A DNA stretch of 31,988 nucleotides from RFPI01 sp964470195 (lineage in GTDB: Bacteria; Pseudomonadota; Gammaproteobacteria; Burkholderiales; Methylophilaceae). Both the position numbers and the translations under genes were made by a program. The notes below the pieces were generated by a model. The model saw nothing but the letters and a program-made list of their open reading frames with translations. It did not search any database and was not told the origin of the DNA. Where the stretch lies: the NCBI GenBank assembly GCA_964470195.1, contig CAYYBG010000023.1, positions 1 through 31,988 on the forward strand, read 5' to 3'. Positions 15,469-23,828 of the stretch are shown here, piece after piece. Position 1 is the stretch's first letter; every line of letters begins with the position of its first letter.

Positions 15469-15485
15469 CGGTTCAATTTAGCAAA

Positions 15486-18062
15486 ATGTCAAGCAATAGT
15501 GCATACGCTTTCCGCGAAATAGAATCCAAATGGCAAAACATTTGGAACCAAAATCAACTTTACAAGGTAGATATCCAACCCAATAAGCCCAAATTTTATG
15601 CCCTTGATATGTTTCCATATCCGTCAGGGGCCGGACTGCACGTTGGACATCCGTTAGGTTATATTGCCTCTGATATTGTTGCTCGATATAAAAGATTGAA
15701 TGGGTTTAATGTATTACACCCAATGGGTTACGATGCTTTCGGGTTACCCGCCGAACAGTATGCCATCCAAACCGGTCAACACCCGGCTGTCACCACCGAA
15801 GCCAACATTAAACGCTTTCGCGAACAGTTAGATAAAATGGGTTTTTGCTTTGATTGGGACAGACAAGTAAAAACCTGCGATCCCCAATATTATAAATGGA
15901 CACAATGGATTTTTAGTCAGTTTTTCACACATTGGTACAACAAAGCAGAACAAAAAGCAGCAACCATTGATTCCCTCATTCAACATTTTGAACAATTCGG
16001 TTCTTTCAATTTGAATGCTCACCACAGCTCTAAAATTCAATTTTCGGCTGATGAATGGAAGCAATTCAACGTCCAACAGAAAGAAAATATTCTCAATGAT
16101 TATCGCCTGGCTTTCATAGATGAAACCACCGTAAACTGGTGCGCCGAAATGGGTACCGTCTTGGCCAATGAAGAAGTTGTAAATGGCGTCAGCGAAAGAG
16201 GCGGATACCCTGTCATTCGTAAAAAGATGAAGCAGTGGAGCCTGAGAATAACAGCCTACGCCGATAGACTTCTAGAAGGACTTCAAACCATTGAATGGAG
16301 CGATTCCATCAAAGAAATTCAAAAGAATTGGATTGGAAGAAGCGAAGGCGCCGAAGTTGATTTTAAAGTTGCAGGTTCCAATCGCACTATTCGAATATTT
16401 ACCACCCGACCTGACACCCTATTTGGTGCAACCTACATGGTTTTGGCACCCGAAACTGAATATTTACAAGAAATTTGTACTGCAGAGCAGCTGGACGAAG
16501 TATACAATTACGCTGAAAAAGCCAAAAACAGATCTGAAATTGAACGCATGGCCGATACCCAGAAAACGGGTGTATTTACCGGTGCCATGGCTGTGAATCC
16601 ATTCAATAATAGAGAAATTCCAATTTGGGTGAGCGATTACGTTTTGGCCGGATACGGAACAGGCGCCATCATGGCCGTTCCTGCCCACGACGAACGTGAC
16701 TTTGAATTCGCAAAAGCCTTCAATTTAGATGTAATTGCAGTGGTGAAGCCTGCCAATGAAGAATTAGAACTTCCTTTAAATGAAGCGTTTAGTGCAAAAG
16801 ATGGCGTTTTGTTTAACAGTGATTTCCTTAATGGTCTAACAGTAAAAGAAGCCATCAAAGTAGCAATTGATAAAGTGGTAGAGTTGGGAATTGGCGAGAA
16901 AAAAGTCAATTACAAGCTCCGCGAAGCCGGTTTTGGTAGACAACGCTACTGGGGTGAACCTTTCCCAATTACTTATAATAACGGGATTCCACAGCTAGTT
17001 GAAGCACTTCCAGTTGAATTACCGTCTGTTGAAAGTTACAAACCCACCGGAACAGGCGAAAGTCCGCTAGCAGCTGTTGAAAATTGGGTAAATACCCCCA
17101 ACGGAGTTCGCGAAACTGATACCATGCCCGGGTGGGCTGGCAGTTCTTGGTATTTCTTGAGGTATACTGATCCCAACAACAAAAATGCATTTGCATCGCC
17201 CGAGGCGCTAAACTATTGGCAAGCTGTTGACCTCTATGTTGGGGGTTCAGAACACGCCACCGGCCATTTATTATACAGTCGTTTTTGGACCAAATTTTTG
17301 TTTGACTTGGGATATTTATCTTGGGACGAACCGTTTAAGCGTCTAGTGAATCAGGGCATGATCATGGGCGAAGACGGACAAAAAATGAGTAAACGCTGGG
17401 GCAATGTTGTCAATCCCGATGACGTATGTCATGAATACGGTGCCGATACACTCAGACTGTACGAAATGTTCTTAGGACCGCTAGAAGATTCTAAACCATG
17501 GAATACACACGGAATTGAGGGTGTTTCTAGATTTTTAGGCAAATTCTGGAGACTTTTTTATGAGGGTGAACAATGGGCAGTAAATCAAGACGCTGCTGCA
17601 GCTGAAGAATTGAAAATACTTCACAAAACCATCAAAAAGGTCACTGAAGACATCGAATCAATGAGTTTCAATACTTCTGTTTCAGCCTTCATGATGTGTG
17701 TTAATGAATTAACTTCTTTGAAATGCAGAAAACAATCGGTTCTGGAGCAACTCTTAATCATATTGGCTCCTTTTGCCCCTCACATTTCTGAAGAGCTTTG
17801 GTCTCAATTGGGACATTCTGAAAGCATTCACATACAAGAATGGCCCAAATTCAATGCAGAATTGCTGGTTGAAAATGCCTTCTTATACCCAATAAGCATC
17901 AACGGTAAAACCCGAACCCAAATTGAGTTCCCAACCAATGCCAATGTGAAAGACATTGAAGCTGCGGTTCTTGGAAACGAAATAGTATTGAAATGGACAG
18001 AGGGAAAAGTTCCCAAAAAGGTGATAGTGGTGAAAAACCGGATTGTAAATGTAGTAGTTTAA
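15486..18062 (+). CDS. leuS: Leucyl-tRNA synthetase
   Basis: An 858-residue class I synthetase charging tRNA-Leu. The HIGH motif is HVGH (52-55) in the conserved context FPYPSGAGLHVGHPLGYIA. KMSKR (633-637) is the second ATP-binding motif. The editing domain carries TTRPDTLFGATYMVLAP and AVPAHDERDFEFA. The anticodon-binding and C-terminal domains end with WTEGKVPKKVIVVKNRIVNVVV. The catalytic insert after TVNWCAEMG lacks the zinc-binding cysteine pairs of E. coli LeuRS. An extra helical stretch (about residues 150-205, near TIDSLIQHFEQFGSFN) precedes it, as in Bacteroidota enzymes. The frame is open to 15405, but homology begins at MSSNSAYAFREIE. The stop overlaps that of the convergent iscA by 3 bases. 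Confidence 0.95.
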   Translation: MSSNSAYAFREIESKWQNIWNQNQLYKVDIQPNKPKFYALDMFPYPSGAGLHVGHPLGYIASDIVARYKRLNGFNVLHPMGYDAFGLPAEQYAIQTGQHPAVTTEANIKRFREQLDKMGFCFDWDRQVKTCDPQYYKWTQWIFSQFFTHWYNKAEQKAATIDSLIQHFEQFGSFNLNAHHSSKIQFSADEWKQFNVQQKENILNDYRLAFIDETTVNWCAEMGTVLANEEVVNGVSERGGYPVIRKKMKQWSLRITAYADRLLEGLQTIEWSDSIKEIQKNWIGRSEGAEVDFKVAGSNRTIRIFTTRPDTLFGATYMVLAPETEYLQEICTAEQLDEVYNYAEKAKNRSEIERMADTQKTGVFTGAMAVNPFNNREIPIWVSDYVLAGYGTGAIMAVPAHDERDFEFAKAFNLDVIAVVKPANEELELPLNEAFSAKDGVLFNSDFLNGLTVKEAIKVAIDKVVELGIGEKKVNYKLREAGFGRQRYWGEPFPITYNNGIPQLVEALPVELPSVESYKPTGTGESPLAAVENWVNTPNGVRETDTMPGWAGSSWYFLRYTDPNNKNAFASPEALNYWQAVDLYVGGSEHATGHLLYSRFWTKFLFDLGYLSWDEPFKRLVNQGMIMGEDGQKMSKRWGNVVNPDDVCHEYGADTLRLYEMFLGPLEDSKPWNTHGIEGVSRFLGKFWRLFYEGEQWAVNQDAAAAEELKILHKTIKKVTEDIESMSFNTSVSAFMMCVNELTSLKCRKQSVLEQLLIILAPFAPHISEELWSQLGHSESIHIQEWPKFNAELLVENAFLYPISINGKTRTQIEFPTNANVKDIEAAVLGNEIVLKWTEGKVPKKVIVVKNRIVNVVV

Positions 18063-18406
18063 ACAGCGAAACTCTCGCCACATCCGCAACTACGAGCGGC
18101 ATTGGGATTGATAAAATTGAAACCTTTGCCGTTCAATCCATCAGAAAAATCAAGCTCAGTACCGCATAGGTACAGAAAGCTTTTCATGTCGCAGACAATC
18201 TTCAATTGATCGTCTCCAAATTCCATGTCACCGGGCTTGCTCTCATTATCAAAATCAAGCTCGTATGACAATCCCGAACAACCTCCGCCTTTAACACCCA
18301 CTCTTAAAAAGTATTCAGGCGCAGCAATGCCAGCATCCTTCATCAAAGAATCAACTTTCATTCTCGCCTTTTCAGTGATGGTAACAGCGGAGGTATCGGT
18401 AATCAT
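18059..18406 (-). CDS. iscA: Iron-sulfur cluster carrier, IscA/ErpA type
   Basis: A 115-residue HesB/IscA protein that receives or delivers Fe-S clusters. The three conserved cysteines are present: Cys43 in KGGGCSGLSYEL, and Cys107 and Cys109 in the C-terminal CGCGESF. TEKARMKVDSLM at the N-terminus is also typical. It is last in iscS-iscU-iscA, 12 bp after iscU. IscA and ErpA cannot be told apart safely by sequence alone; the symbol follows the operon context. Confidence 0.92.
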   Translation of the reverse strand: MITDTSAVTITEKARMKVDSLMKDAGIAAPEYFLRVGVKGGGCSGLSYELDFDNESKPGDMEFGDDQLKIVCDMKSFLYLCGTELDFSDGLNGKGFNFINPNAARSCGCGESFAV

Positions 18407-18418
18407 ATTTTTAAAATC

Positions 18419-18835
18419 TTAGTGATGAACTTTATCAGAAACTAAAGGCTCTAAACCTCTTTTCTGACGGTAATCATTGATGGCAGCGCGTATTGCATCT
18501 TCTGCAAGTACAGAACAGTGAATTTTCACTGGAGGCAATGCTAATTCCTCAACAATGTCCATATTATCAATACTCAAAGCTTCATCTACGGTTTTACCTT
18601 TTATCCATTCAGTTGCCAACGATGAGCTTGCAATTGCAGACCCACAACCAAATGTTTTAAATTTTGCATCTTCAATAACACCAGTTTCTTCGTTCACTTG
18701 AATTTGCAAACGCATCACGTCTCCACACTCAGGTGCTCCAACTAAACCCGTTCCAACAGTGTCACTTGCTTTGTCTAAAGTTCCAATGTTTCTTGGATTG
18801 GTGTAGTGATCAATTACTTTTTCAGAATATGCCAT
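18419..18835 (-). CDS. iscU: Iron-sulfur cluster scaffold IscU
   Basis: A 138-residue scaffold on which sulfur from IscS and iron are assembled. The ligands are all present: Cys37 and Asp39 in APECGD, Cys64 in FKTFGCGSAIA, His106 and Cys107 in LPPVKIHCSVLAEDAI. The LPPVK motif recognised by the HscA chaperone is intact, although no hscA or hscB lies nearby. The N-terminus MAYSEKVIDHYTNPRNIG is typical of IscU. The 53-bp space after iscS contains a full -7 element 20 nt before the ATG, so a secondary promoter is possible. Confidence 0.95.
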   Translation of the reverse strand: MAYSEKVIDHYTNPRNIGTLDKASDTVGTGLVGAPECGDVMRLQIQVNEETGVIEDAKFKTFGCGSAIASSSLATEWIKGKTVDEALSIDNMDIVEELALPPVKIHCSVLAEDAIRAAINDYRQKRGLEPLVSDKVHH

Positions 18836-18855
18836 AATTTTTGGGTTTTATATTT

Positions 18856-18863
18856 CAAAGTTA
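18856..18863 (-). promoter_or_regulatory. Possible internal -7 element before iscU
   Basis: TAACTTTG on the minus strand, a full TAnnTTTG match in the iscS-iscU spacer, 20 nt from the iscU ATG. Confidence 0.4.
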
Positions 18864-18888
18864 TTTAAAATCTTTCTAAATTACAAGA

Positions 18889-20100
18889 TTAATGCTCAGA
18901 CCACTCAATTGATTTCAAATCAATGCCTTCCTTGTGCATTTCCCACAACGGACTCATATCTCTCAATTTGTTAACCGCTTTGGTCACCAAATCAATCGCA
19001 AAGTCAATTTCTTCGTCTTTAGTAAATCTGCCCAAACCAAATCGAATGCTTGAATGCGCCAATTCATCATCTAATCCTAGGCTTTTCAAGACATAACTTG
19101 GTTCAAGCGACGCAGAAGTACAAGCAGAACCCGATGAACAAGCAATATCTTTGATTCCCATCATCAATCCTTCACCTTCCACATATTTGAACGAAATATT
19201 GGTAGTATGTGGCAAACGATGTTCACGACTTCCGTTTACGTATGATTCTTCCAGTTGCAACAAAGCACTTTCTAAGCGATCTCTCATAGCGCTCAATCTG
19301 ACTGCCTCAGATTCCATTTCTTGAATGGCAATTTCACAAGCCTTACCAAATCCAATGATACCAGGAACGTTTAATGTACCGCTTCTCATTCCACGCTCAT
19401 GTCCGCCGCCATCCATCTGAGCAGTCACTTTCACTCTTGGATTCTTACGTCTAACATAAAGAGCTCCAATACCCTTCGGTCCATACATTTTATGAGCAGT
19501 AAAACTCAATAAATCGATATTATCTGCAATAACATCTATAGGAATTTTACCAACTGCTTGAGTGGCATCTGTGTGGAACAAAACACCGTGCTTTTTACAT
19601 AAGGCTCCAATTTCACGAACGGGTTGCAAAACGCCCAACTCATTGTTTCCGTACATCACACTCACCAAAATAGTAGTTGGTTTAATAGCCTGTTCCAATT
19701 GGGCCATGTCAATTAAACCGTCTTCAGCTACTGACAAATAGGTAATCTCAGCACCCAACTTTTCAAGATGCTTACAAGTATCTAAAACTGCCTTATGCTC
19801 GGTGATTACAGTAATTACGTGATTGCCTTTTGCAGCGTACATTTCAAAAACACCTTTGATAGCTAAGTTGTTACTTTCAGTAGCACCACTGGTGAAAATG
19901 ATTTCTTTCGAATTAGCACCAATAATCTTCGCAACTTGCTCACGAGCGTAATCTACTGCCTCTTCAGCTGCCCAACCAAACGCATGGCTCTTGCTTGCTG
20001 CATTACCAAAATTCTCCAAAAAATAAGGAGTCATGGTTTCAAACACCCTAGGATCAACCTGTGTAGTGGCGTTGTTATCTAAATATATTGGAAGTCTCAT
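18889..20100 (-). CDS. iscS: Cysteine desulfurase IscS
   Basis: A 403-residue PLP enzyme that takes sulfur from cysteine for Fe-S clusters and tRNA thiolation. The start YLDNNATTQVDPRVF, cofactor His102 (TEHKAV), Schiff-base Lys204 (SFTAHKMYGPKG) and the persulfide Cys327 (CSSGSACTSA) are all in place, at nearly the E. coli positions. The length and the flexible loop around Cys327 mark it as IscS (group I) rather than SufS. It heads iscS-iscU-iscA. No iscR, hscBA or fdx is visible on either side. Its leader is about 65 nt long by the -7 element and contains a small hairpin. Confidence 0.95.
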   Translation of the reverse strand: MRLPIYLDNNATTQVDPRVFETMTPYFLENFGNAASKSHAFGWAAEEAVDYAREQVAKIIGANSKEIIFTSGATESNNLAIKGVFEMYAAKGNHVITVITEHKAVLDTCKHLEKLGAEITYLSVAEDGLIDMAQLEQAIKPTTILVSVMYGNNELGVLQPVREIGALCKKHGVLFHTDATQAVGKIPIDVIADNIDLLSFTAHKMYGPKGIGALYVRRKNPRVKVTAQMDGGGHERGMRSGTLNVPGIIGFGKACEIAIQEMESEAVRLSAMRDRLESALLQLEESYVNGSREHRLPHTTNISFKYVEGEGLMMGIKDIACSSGSACTSASLEPSYVLKSLGLDDELAHSSIRFGLGRFTKDEEIDFAIDLVTKAVNKLRDMSPLWEMHKEGIDLKSIEWSEH

Positions 20101-20150
20101 ATTATACTGGTTTATAGTGTTAACAATTGGTAGTTCGAATCGTTTTATTA

Positions 20151-20167
20151 TTTAGACGATTTCTAAA
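20151..20167. promoter_or_regulatory. Small inverted repeat in the iscS leader
   Basis: TTTAGA (20151-20156) and TCTAAA (20162-20167) are inverted around 5 nt, a few bases downstream of the predicted iscS transcription start. It is AT-rich and short. It might be an operator or a leader hairpin, but chance is possible. Confidence 0.3.
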
Positions 20168-20170
20168 CAA

Positions 20171-20178
20171 CAAAATTA
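20171..20178 (-). promoter_or_regulatory. -7 promoter element of iscS
   Basis: TAATTTTG on the minus strand, a full TAnnTTTG match, 70 nt upstream of the iscS ATG. Confidence 0.5.
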
Positions 20179-20232
20179 ATCATCTCCACCTACAATCACA
20201 TACCTTTTCGCTTATTTTGTGGAACAAATTGA

Positions 20233-20240
20233 CATTTTTG
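20233..20240 (+). promoter_or_regulatory. Variant -7 element of mce
   Basis: CATTTTTG, one base off TAnnTTTG, ending 7 nt before the ATG at 20248. Confidence 0.4.
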
Positions 20241-20247
20241 TAGAATT

Positions 20248-20655
20248 ATGCCCAAAAAACTTGAACATATAGGTATTGCCGTAAAAGACCTTGAGGCTTC
20301 CGAGGCACTCTTTACCAAATTGCTAGGTATTGCACCCTACAAACGCGAAGAGGTAACCTCCGAAGGAGTCATGACTTCCTTTTTTCTTTTGGGGGACATC
20401 AAATTCGAACTTCTTGCAGCAACAAACCAAGAAAGTCCCATCGCAAAATTCATAGAAAAACGCGGTGAAGGTTTGCATCACTTGGCGTTTGAATCCGAAA
20501 ACATTGAAAATGAGCTATCTGAAAGAAAGGCACAAGAAATAGAACTCATACATCAGATCCCGAAAGACGGCGCAGACAATAAGAAAATAGCGTTTTTACA
20601 CCCCAAATCTACGGGAGGCGTTTTGTGGGAATTATGCCAAGATAAAAATTCGTGA
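20248..20655 (+). CDS. mce: Methylmalonyl-CoA epimerase
   Basis: A 135-residue vicinal-oxygen-chelate enzyme that interconverts the epimers of methylmalonyl-CoA, linking propionyl-CoA to succinyl-CoA. LEHIGIAVKDLE holds the first metal ligand, His7. GEGLHHLAFE holds the next, His77 or His78. GGVLWELCQ gives the terminal ligand Glu128. The length equals that of the family. The gene stands alone between the divergent iscS and convergent comA. The mutase and carboxylase alpha subunits are not in the window. Confidence 0.9.
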   Translation: MPKKLEHIGIAVKDLEASEALFTKLLGIAPYKREEVTSEGVMTSFFLLGDIKFELLAATNQESPIAKFIEKRGEGLHHLAFESENIENELSERKAQEIELIHQIPKDGADNKKIAFLHPKSTGGVLWELCQDKNS

Positions 20656-20672
20656 AAAGGCTCCAAAAAACC

Positions 20673-21437
20673 TTACAGGAAAAAGTGAAAACTATCTCCG
20701 CGCAATCCGGCTCTCAACGTTTCTAATGGAATCAATTCGTTTGGTGCAATATTTCCCAAATTGACATTGGTTCCATACAACTGTATAAACCACACCTGCT
20801 GAGCTTTTTGTGGTGCTTCCCAAATGACTTTATCTAAAGGAATTTTACGAATAATCTCCGCTACCAAACCACTTCTTACTTCACCAGAGTTTCTAAAAAT
20901 TCCAACGGTTCCCGATTCTCTAGCCTCTCCAATTACTTTCCAAGCTCCCGCCTCCAACTCCGTTTCCATTTGTTCAATCCACTCATAAGGAGGAATGATT
21001 TTCTCAGCATCTTTTGAGCCTACTTCACTTAAAACAGTATAATTCTTAGCAAACGTTGAAATAATCTCACATTTTTCGTCGTGATTGATTTCTAAAGAAC
21101 CATCGCTTATTTCAACATGGGCAACTTTCGTCTTTTCCAAAAGTCTATGATAATCATCTAGTTGATTCCTAACCAAATAGGCTTCAAACAAAGTACCACC
21201 AAAATACACAGGTATACCAGCACTTTGATAGATTCTAATCTTATCTAGAAGTCCTTGAGTAAATAAACCCGTTCCAAATCCCAATTTTACAATATCAACA
21301 AGTGACGAACTCGAAGAAAGAAAATCTTCCGTCTCACGAATAGATAATCCCTTGTCCATCACCATCGTAAAACCGTCATTACGAGGCTTAATGGTTCTCT
21401 CGGGCAGGTTTTTTAGTTGAAATAAATCGTTGTTCAT
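20673..21437 (-). CDS. ComA-family phosphosulfolactate synthase-like protein
   Basis: A 254-residue TIM-barrel protein of the ComA family, which adds sulfite to phosphoenolpyruvate to give phosphosulfolactate. Conserved stretches are KPRNDGFTMVMDKGLS, VKLGFGTGLFTQGLL, YFGGTLFEAYL, VEISDGSLEI, LSEVGSKDAE, GEARESG, WEAPQKAQQVWFIQLYG, NVNLGNIAPNE and the end LETLRAGLRGDSF. The archaeal enzyme starts coenzyme M synthesis. In bacteria the family is linked to sulfolactate in spores and is found in Bacteroidota without an agreed role. No comB or comC is nearby. It starts 18 bp after the TPR gene on the same strand and is probably co-transcribed with it. Confidence 0.85.
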   Translation of the reverse strand: MNNDLFQLKNLPERTIKPRNDGFTMVMDKGLSIRETEDFLSSSSSLVDIVKLGFGTGLFTQGLLDKIRIYQSAGIPVYFGGTLFEAYLVRNQLDDYHRLLEKTKVAHVEISDGSLEINHDEKCEIISTFAKNYTVLSEVGSKDAEKIIPPYEWIEQMETELEAGAWKVIGEARESGTVGIFRNSGEVRSGLVAEIIRKIPLDKVIWEAPQKAQQVWFIQLYGTNVNLGNIAPNELIPLETLRAGLRGDSFHFFL

Positions 21438-21455
21438 AGACTAGAAAATGAGCAA

Positions 21456-22907
21456 TCACTTCGAAAATTTGGCAATCAATGCCATGATTTTAGTAGATGA
21501 TTTGAGCTCTGGTGCAAAGGTAAACATTGTTGGGTACTCTGCAGGATCAAATTCCAAGGCTTTTTCCAAGACCAATAGACCTAAATCGTGGTTTCCATTG
21601 AGGTAACACAATGCGGCCAATCTGTATAATAGTGGAACACTATGCGGATTGTTTTCTAATCCCGTCTCTGTTACATCTAACGCTCTATCCATTTCACCGG
21701 TTTCATGCAGCGCCAAGCCATAATCTAACCATAATTCAGGCTCAAACGGAAAATTCTCTGTCAACTCCTCGTAAAGAGCCTGCCATTTCTCAGTTTGATG
21801 GTTGCCAAAATAGGCACTTGCCAATACAATTCCATAATCAGACTGAGTGGCATCCAATTGCCTGGCCTTTTCTAAATATCCGATGGCTGTACCGTATTTA
21901 CCTTCTTGATGATATGTCAGTCCTAAACTATACCAACTTTCAGAATCGTTCGAGTCACTAGTTAAAATCTTTTTATACATCTCCCTGCACTCTGGCAATC
22001 TACCCACTTCGTATAAACTCCAAGCGTATAGACCCCTAACTGATTCTAGTGTTTTCGGGGGAAATTTACTCAGCAACTCTTCATAATTCGCAACCACTTT
22101 GGGATAGTGCTCTAATTCATAAGCCGCTTCAATCCATCCCAGCCAAGCTTCGGTATAATTCTCATTGATCGTAACTGCAAAATCAAAAGCCTCCAAAGCT
22201 TTTTCATGATCTTCCATAATAGAATAAGCCTCTCCTAGAACTTGCCAAGCCTCAGCTAAATATGGTTCTTTATCAATTTGGGCTTCAATCACTGGAATCA
22301 ACAGCATTACAATGTTTGTATCTTCCGTTTTATTGATGTGCCTTTCAAAAATAGGTATGATTTCGGCTTGGGTATCTAACGCTTTCATAGCGATAGGCTC
22401 TGCCAAGTCATACTGCTCATAATGCAAAACCATATCTAAGAAATCTTCCAACGGACCTTCATCATCACCAATCACTTCCAACGCCGATTTCATTGCATCG
22501 AAGGCTAGTTTTCTCGCTCCTTCATGTCCGTGTAAAACGGCCTTCATCATCATCAATGTAGGCTCAAACGGAGTATAAGCGGTGGCTTGCTCTAAATACT
22601 TATGCGCCTTTCTGTACTTACCCTCACTCATCAACCATTCAACCATGTGAAGAGTAAAAATAGAGATATAAGGAAACGTCTGTATTCCTAATTCAATCAC
22701 CATTTTTGCATATTTCTCAGAATTAAATGCATTAACCTGTTCAGGCGATTGACTGCTATAGTAACGGAACAACTCCATCAACTCTCGAGCAGTAAATGTT
22801 TCCCTTGACTGACTTTCAAAGTCCTTGGCTAAAACATCCAAGTCCCCTTGAAAACCACCCATGTCTTCATCTAGCTCATCATCCCAATCTGATGGAAAAA
22901 AACTCAT
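21456..22907 (-). CDS. TPR-repeat protein
   Basis: A 483-residue cytoplasmic protein made almost wholly of tetratricopeptide repeats. Clear units include AEAWQVLGEAYSIMEDHEKALEAFDFAVTI, ESWYSLGLTYHQEGKYGTAIGYLEKA and ELWLDYGLALHETGEMDRALDVTE (named here by their first residues). The N-terminus is acidic (SDWDDELDEDMGGFQGDLD) and there is no signal peptide or membrane segment. The frame runs on to 22955, but MSFFPSDW at 22907 is the likely start because a perfect -7 element lies 5 nt before it. It probably serves as a protein-protein scaffold; partners are unknown. The neighbouring comA-like gene may be in the same transcript. Confidence 0.88.
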   Translation of the reverse strand: MSFFPSDWDDELDEDMGGFQGDLDVLAKDFESQSRETFTARELMELFRYYSSQSPEQVNAFNSEKYAKMVIELGIQTFPYISIFTLHMVEWLMSEGKYRKAHKYLEQATAYTPFEPTLMMMKAVLHGHEGARKLAFDAMKSALEVIGDDEGPLEDFLDMVLHYEQYDLAEPIAMKALDTQAEIIPIFERHINKTEDTNIVMLLIPVIEAQIDKEPYLAEAWQVLGEAYSIMEDHEKALEAFDFAVTINENYTEAWLGWIEAAYELEHYPKVVANYEELLSKFPPKTLESVRGLYAWSLYEVGRLPECREMYKKILTSDSNDSESWYSLGLTYHQEGKYGTAIGYLEKARQLDATQSDYGIVLASAYFGNHQTEKWQALYEELTENFPFEPELWLDYGLALHETGEMDRALDVTETGLENNPHSVPLLYRLAALCYLNGNHDLGLLVLEKALEFDPAEYPTMFTFAPELKSSTKIMALIAKFSK

Positions 22908-22912
22908 AATAC

Positions 22913-22920
22913 CAAATTTA
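22913..22920 (-). promoter_or_regulatory. -7 promoter element of the TPR gene
   Basis: TAAATTTG on the minus strand, a full TAnnTTTG match ending 5 nt before the ATG at 22907. Confidence 0.6.
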
Positions 22921-22991
22921 TATATCTTTTGTTTGAAACAGGTTACTAAATACAATAATTATCCAAAACTTAATAACAACTCAATAGTGTT

Positions 22992-23158
<167 letters not shown>

Positions 23159-23159
<1 letters not shown>

Positions 23160-23213
23160 ACCAAAGGTGCCAAGCAACAGCGAAGCTGTCAAGTCTCAAA
23201 GTCTCCCGCAGGG
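23159..23213. repeat. 55-bp direct repeat, copy 1
   Basis: Identical over all 55 bases to 23314-23368. The unit is built from short palindromes with 3-nt loops: CACC-AAA-GGTG (from 23159), ACAGC-GAA-GCTGT (23177-23189) and CCC-GCA-GGG (23205-23213). A direct doublet GTCTC-AAA-GTCTC lies between them. It ends exactly at the assembly gap. Confidence 0.85.
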
Positions 23214-23313
23214 NNNNNNNNNNNNNNNNNNNNNNNNNNNNNNNNNNNNNNNNNNNNNNNNNNNNNNNNNNNNNNNNNNNNNNNNNNNNNNNNNNNNNNN
23301 NNNNNNNNNNNNN
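23214..23313. other. Assembly gap (100 N) between repeat copies
   Basis: Exactly 100 N, flanked by two identical 55-bp sequences. The gap probably arose because a tandem repeat collapsed or could not be spanned, so the copy number is unknown. Confidence 0.99.
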
Positions 23314-23368
23314 CACCAAAGGTGCCAAGCAACAGCGAAGCTGTCAAGTCTCAAAGTCTCCCGCAGGG
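23314..23368. repeat. 55-bp direct repeat, copy 2
   Basis: Exact copy of 23159-23213, starting on the first base after the gap. It is followed by CGGT and two CAACTCT heptads (23373-23386), the second touching the stop codon of the thioredoxin gene. Confidence 0.85.
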
Positions 23369-23385
23369 CGGTCAACTCTCAACTC

Positions 23386-23787
23386 TTACTTAAACTGATT
23401 CACCAATCTCAGCAACTCCTCCTTCGGCATGGCCCCCATCGCGCGGTGTACCAATTGTCCATTCTTGAAGAAAATAACCGTTGGATAGCCCTGAATATCA
23501 TATTGACTGGCAATGTCAAATTGCGCCTCAGCATCTACTTGGAGTACATTTACAATATCAGAATTCTCTTCTTTAATTTCCTTTACAAACGGATCCATCA
23601 TCTTGCAGGGGCCGCACCACGTGGTATAAAAGTCTACCATCGTCAATTTTTCTTCAGCAATGATATTCATGAAGCTCTCACGAGTGAGAATTTCATTGTT
23701 TGAATTTGAGTTCTGACATGAACTTCCAACTAAAGACATCCCCAAGACTAAAAAAAATGCCCAAAGGCTTCGAACGATAGTTTTCAT
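23386..23787 (-). CDS. Thioredoxin-fold lipoprotein
   Basis: A 133-residue exported thioredoxin. The N-terminus MKTIVRSLWAFFLVLGMSLVGSSC is a lipoprotein signal peptide with lipidated Cys24, so it is anchored in the inner or outer membrane facing the periplasm. The thioredoxin domain (about 33-133) carries FYTTWCGPCKMM with the redox pair Cys58 and Cys61, and the cis-proline in GYPTVIFF. A likely role is thiol reduction or disulfide exchange in the envelope. A perfect -7 element lies 4 nt upstream. The stop codon borders the heptad array. The gene is divergent from the GT2 gene with 41 bp between the starts. Confidence 0.9.
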   Translation of the reverse strand: MKTIVRSLWAFFLVLGMSLVGSSCQNSNSNNEILTRESFMNIIAEEKLTMVDFYTTWCGPCKMMDPFVKEIKEENSDIVNVLQVDAEAQFDIASQYDIQGYPTVIFFKNGQLVHRAMGAMPKEELLRLVNQFK

Positions 23788-23791
23788 TCCA

Positions 23792-23799
23792 CAAAGTTA
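23792..23799 (-). promoter_or_regulatory. -7 promoter element of the thioredoxin gene
   Basis: TAACTTTG on the minus strand, a full TAnnTTTG match ending 4 nt before the ATG at 23787. Confidence 0.6.
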
Positions 23800-23816
23800 C
23801 TTAATCCAAAATTAAA

Positions 23817-23824
23817 TACCTTTG
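23817..23824 (+). promoter_or_regulatory. -7 promoter element of the GT2 gene
   Basis: TACCTTTG, a full TAnnTTTG match ending 4 nt before the GTG start at 23829. It is only 17 bp from the opposing thioredoxin -7 element, so the two promoters must overlap. Confidence 0.6.
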
Positions 23825-23828
23825 TTGT

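Noticed and set aside
15405..15485. Upstream leuS start at 15405
   Set aside because: It lies within obg and upstream of the leuS -7 element; conserved sequence starts at 15486.
15486..18062. LeuRS damaged by loss of zinc cysteines
   Set aside because: HIGH, KMSKR and editing motifs are intact, and the missing zinc site is, as far as I know, usual for Bacteroidota enzymes.
23167..23703. Open frame crossing the N run at 23.2 kb (and a similar one at 3255-3554)
   Set aside because: Both exist only because N is read as open; they cover repeats or the antisense of real genes and look like no protein.
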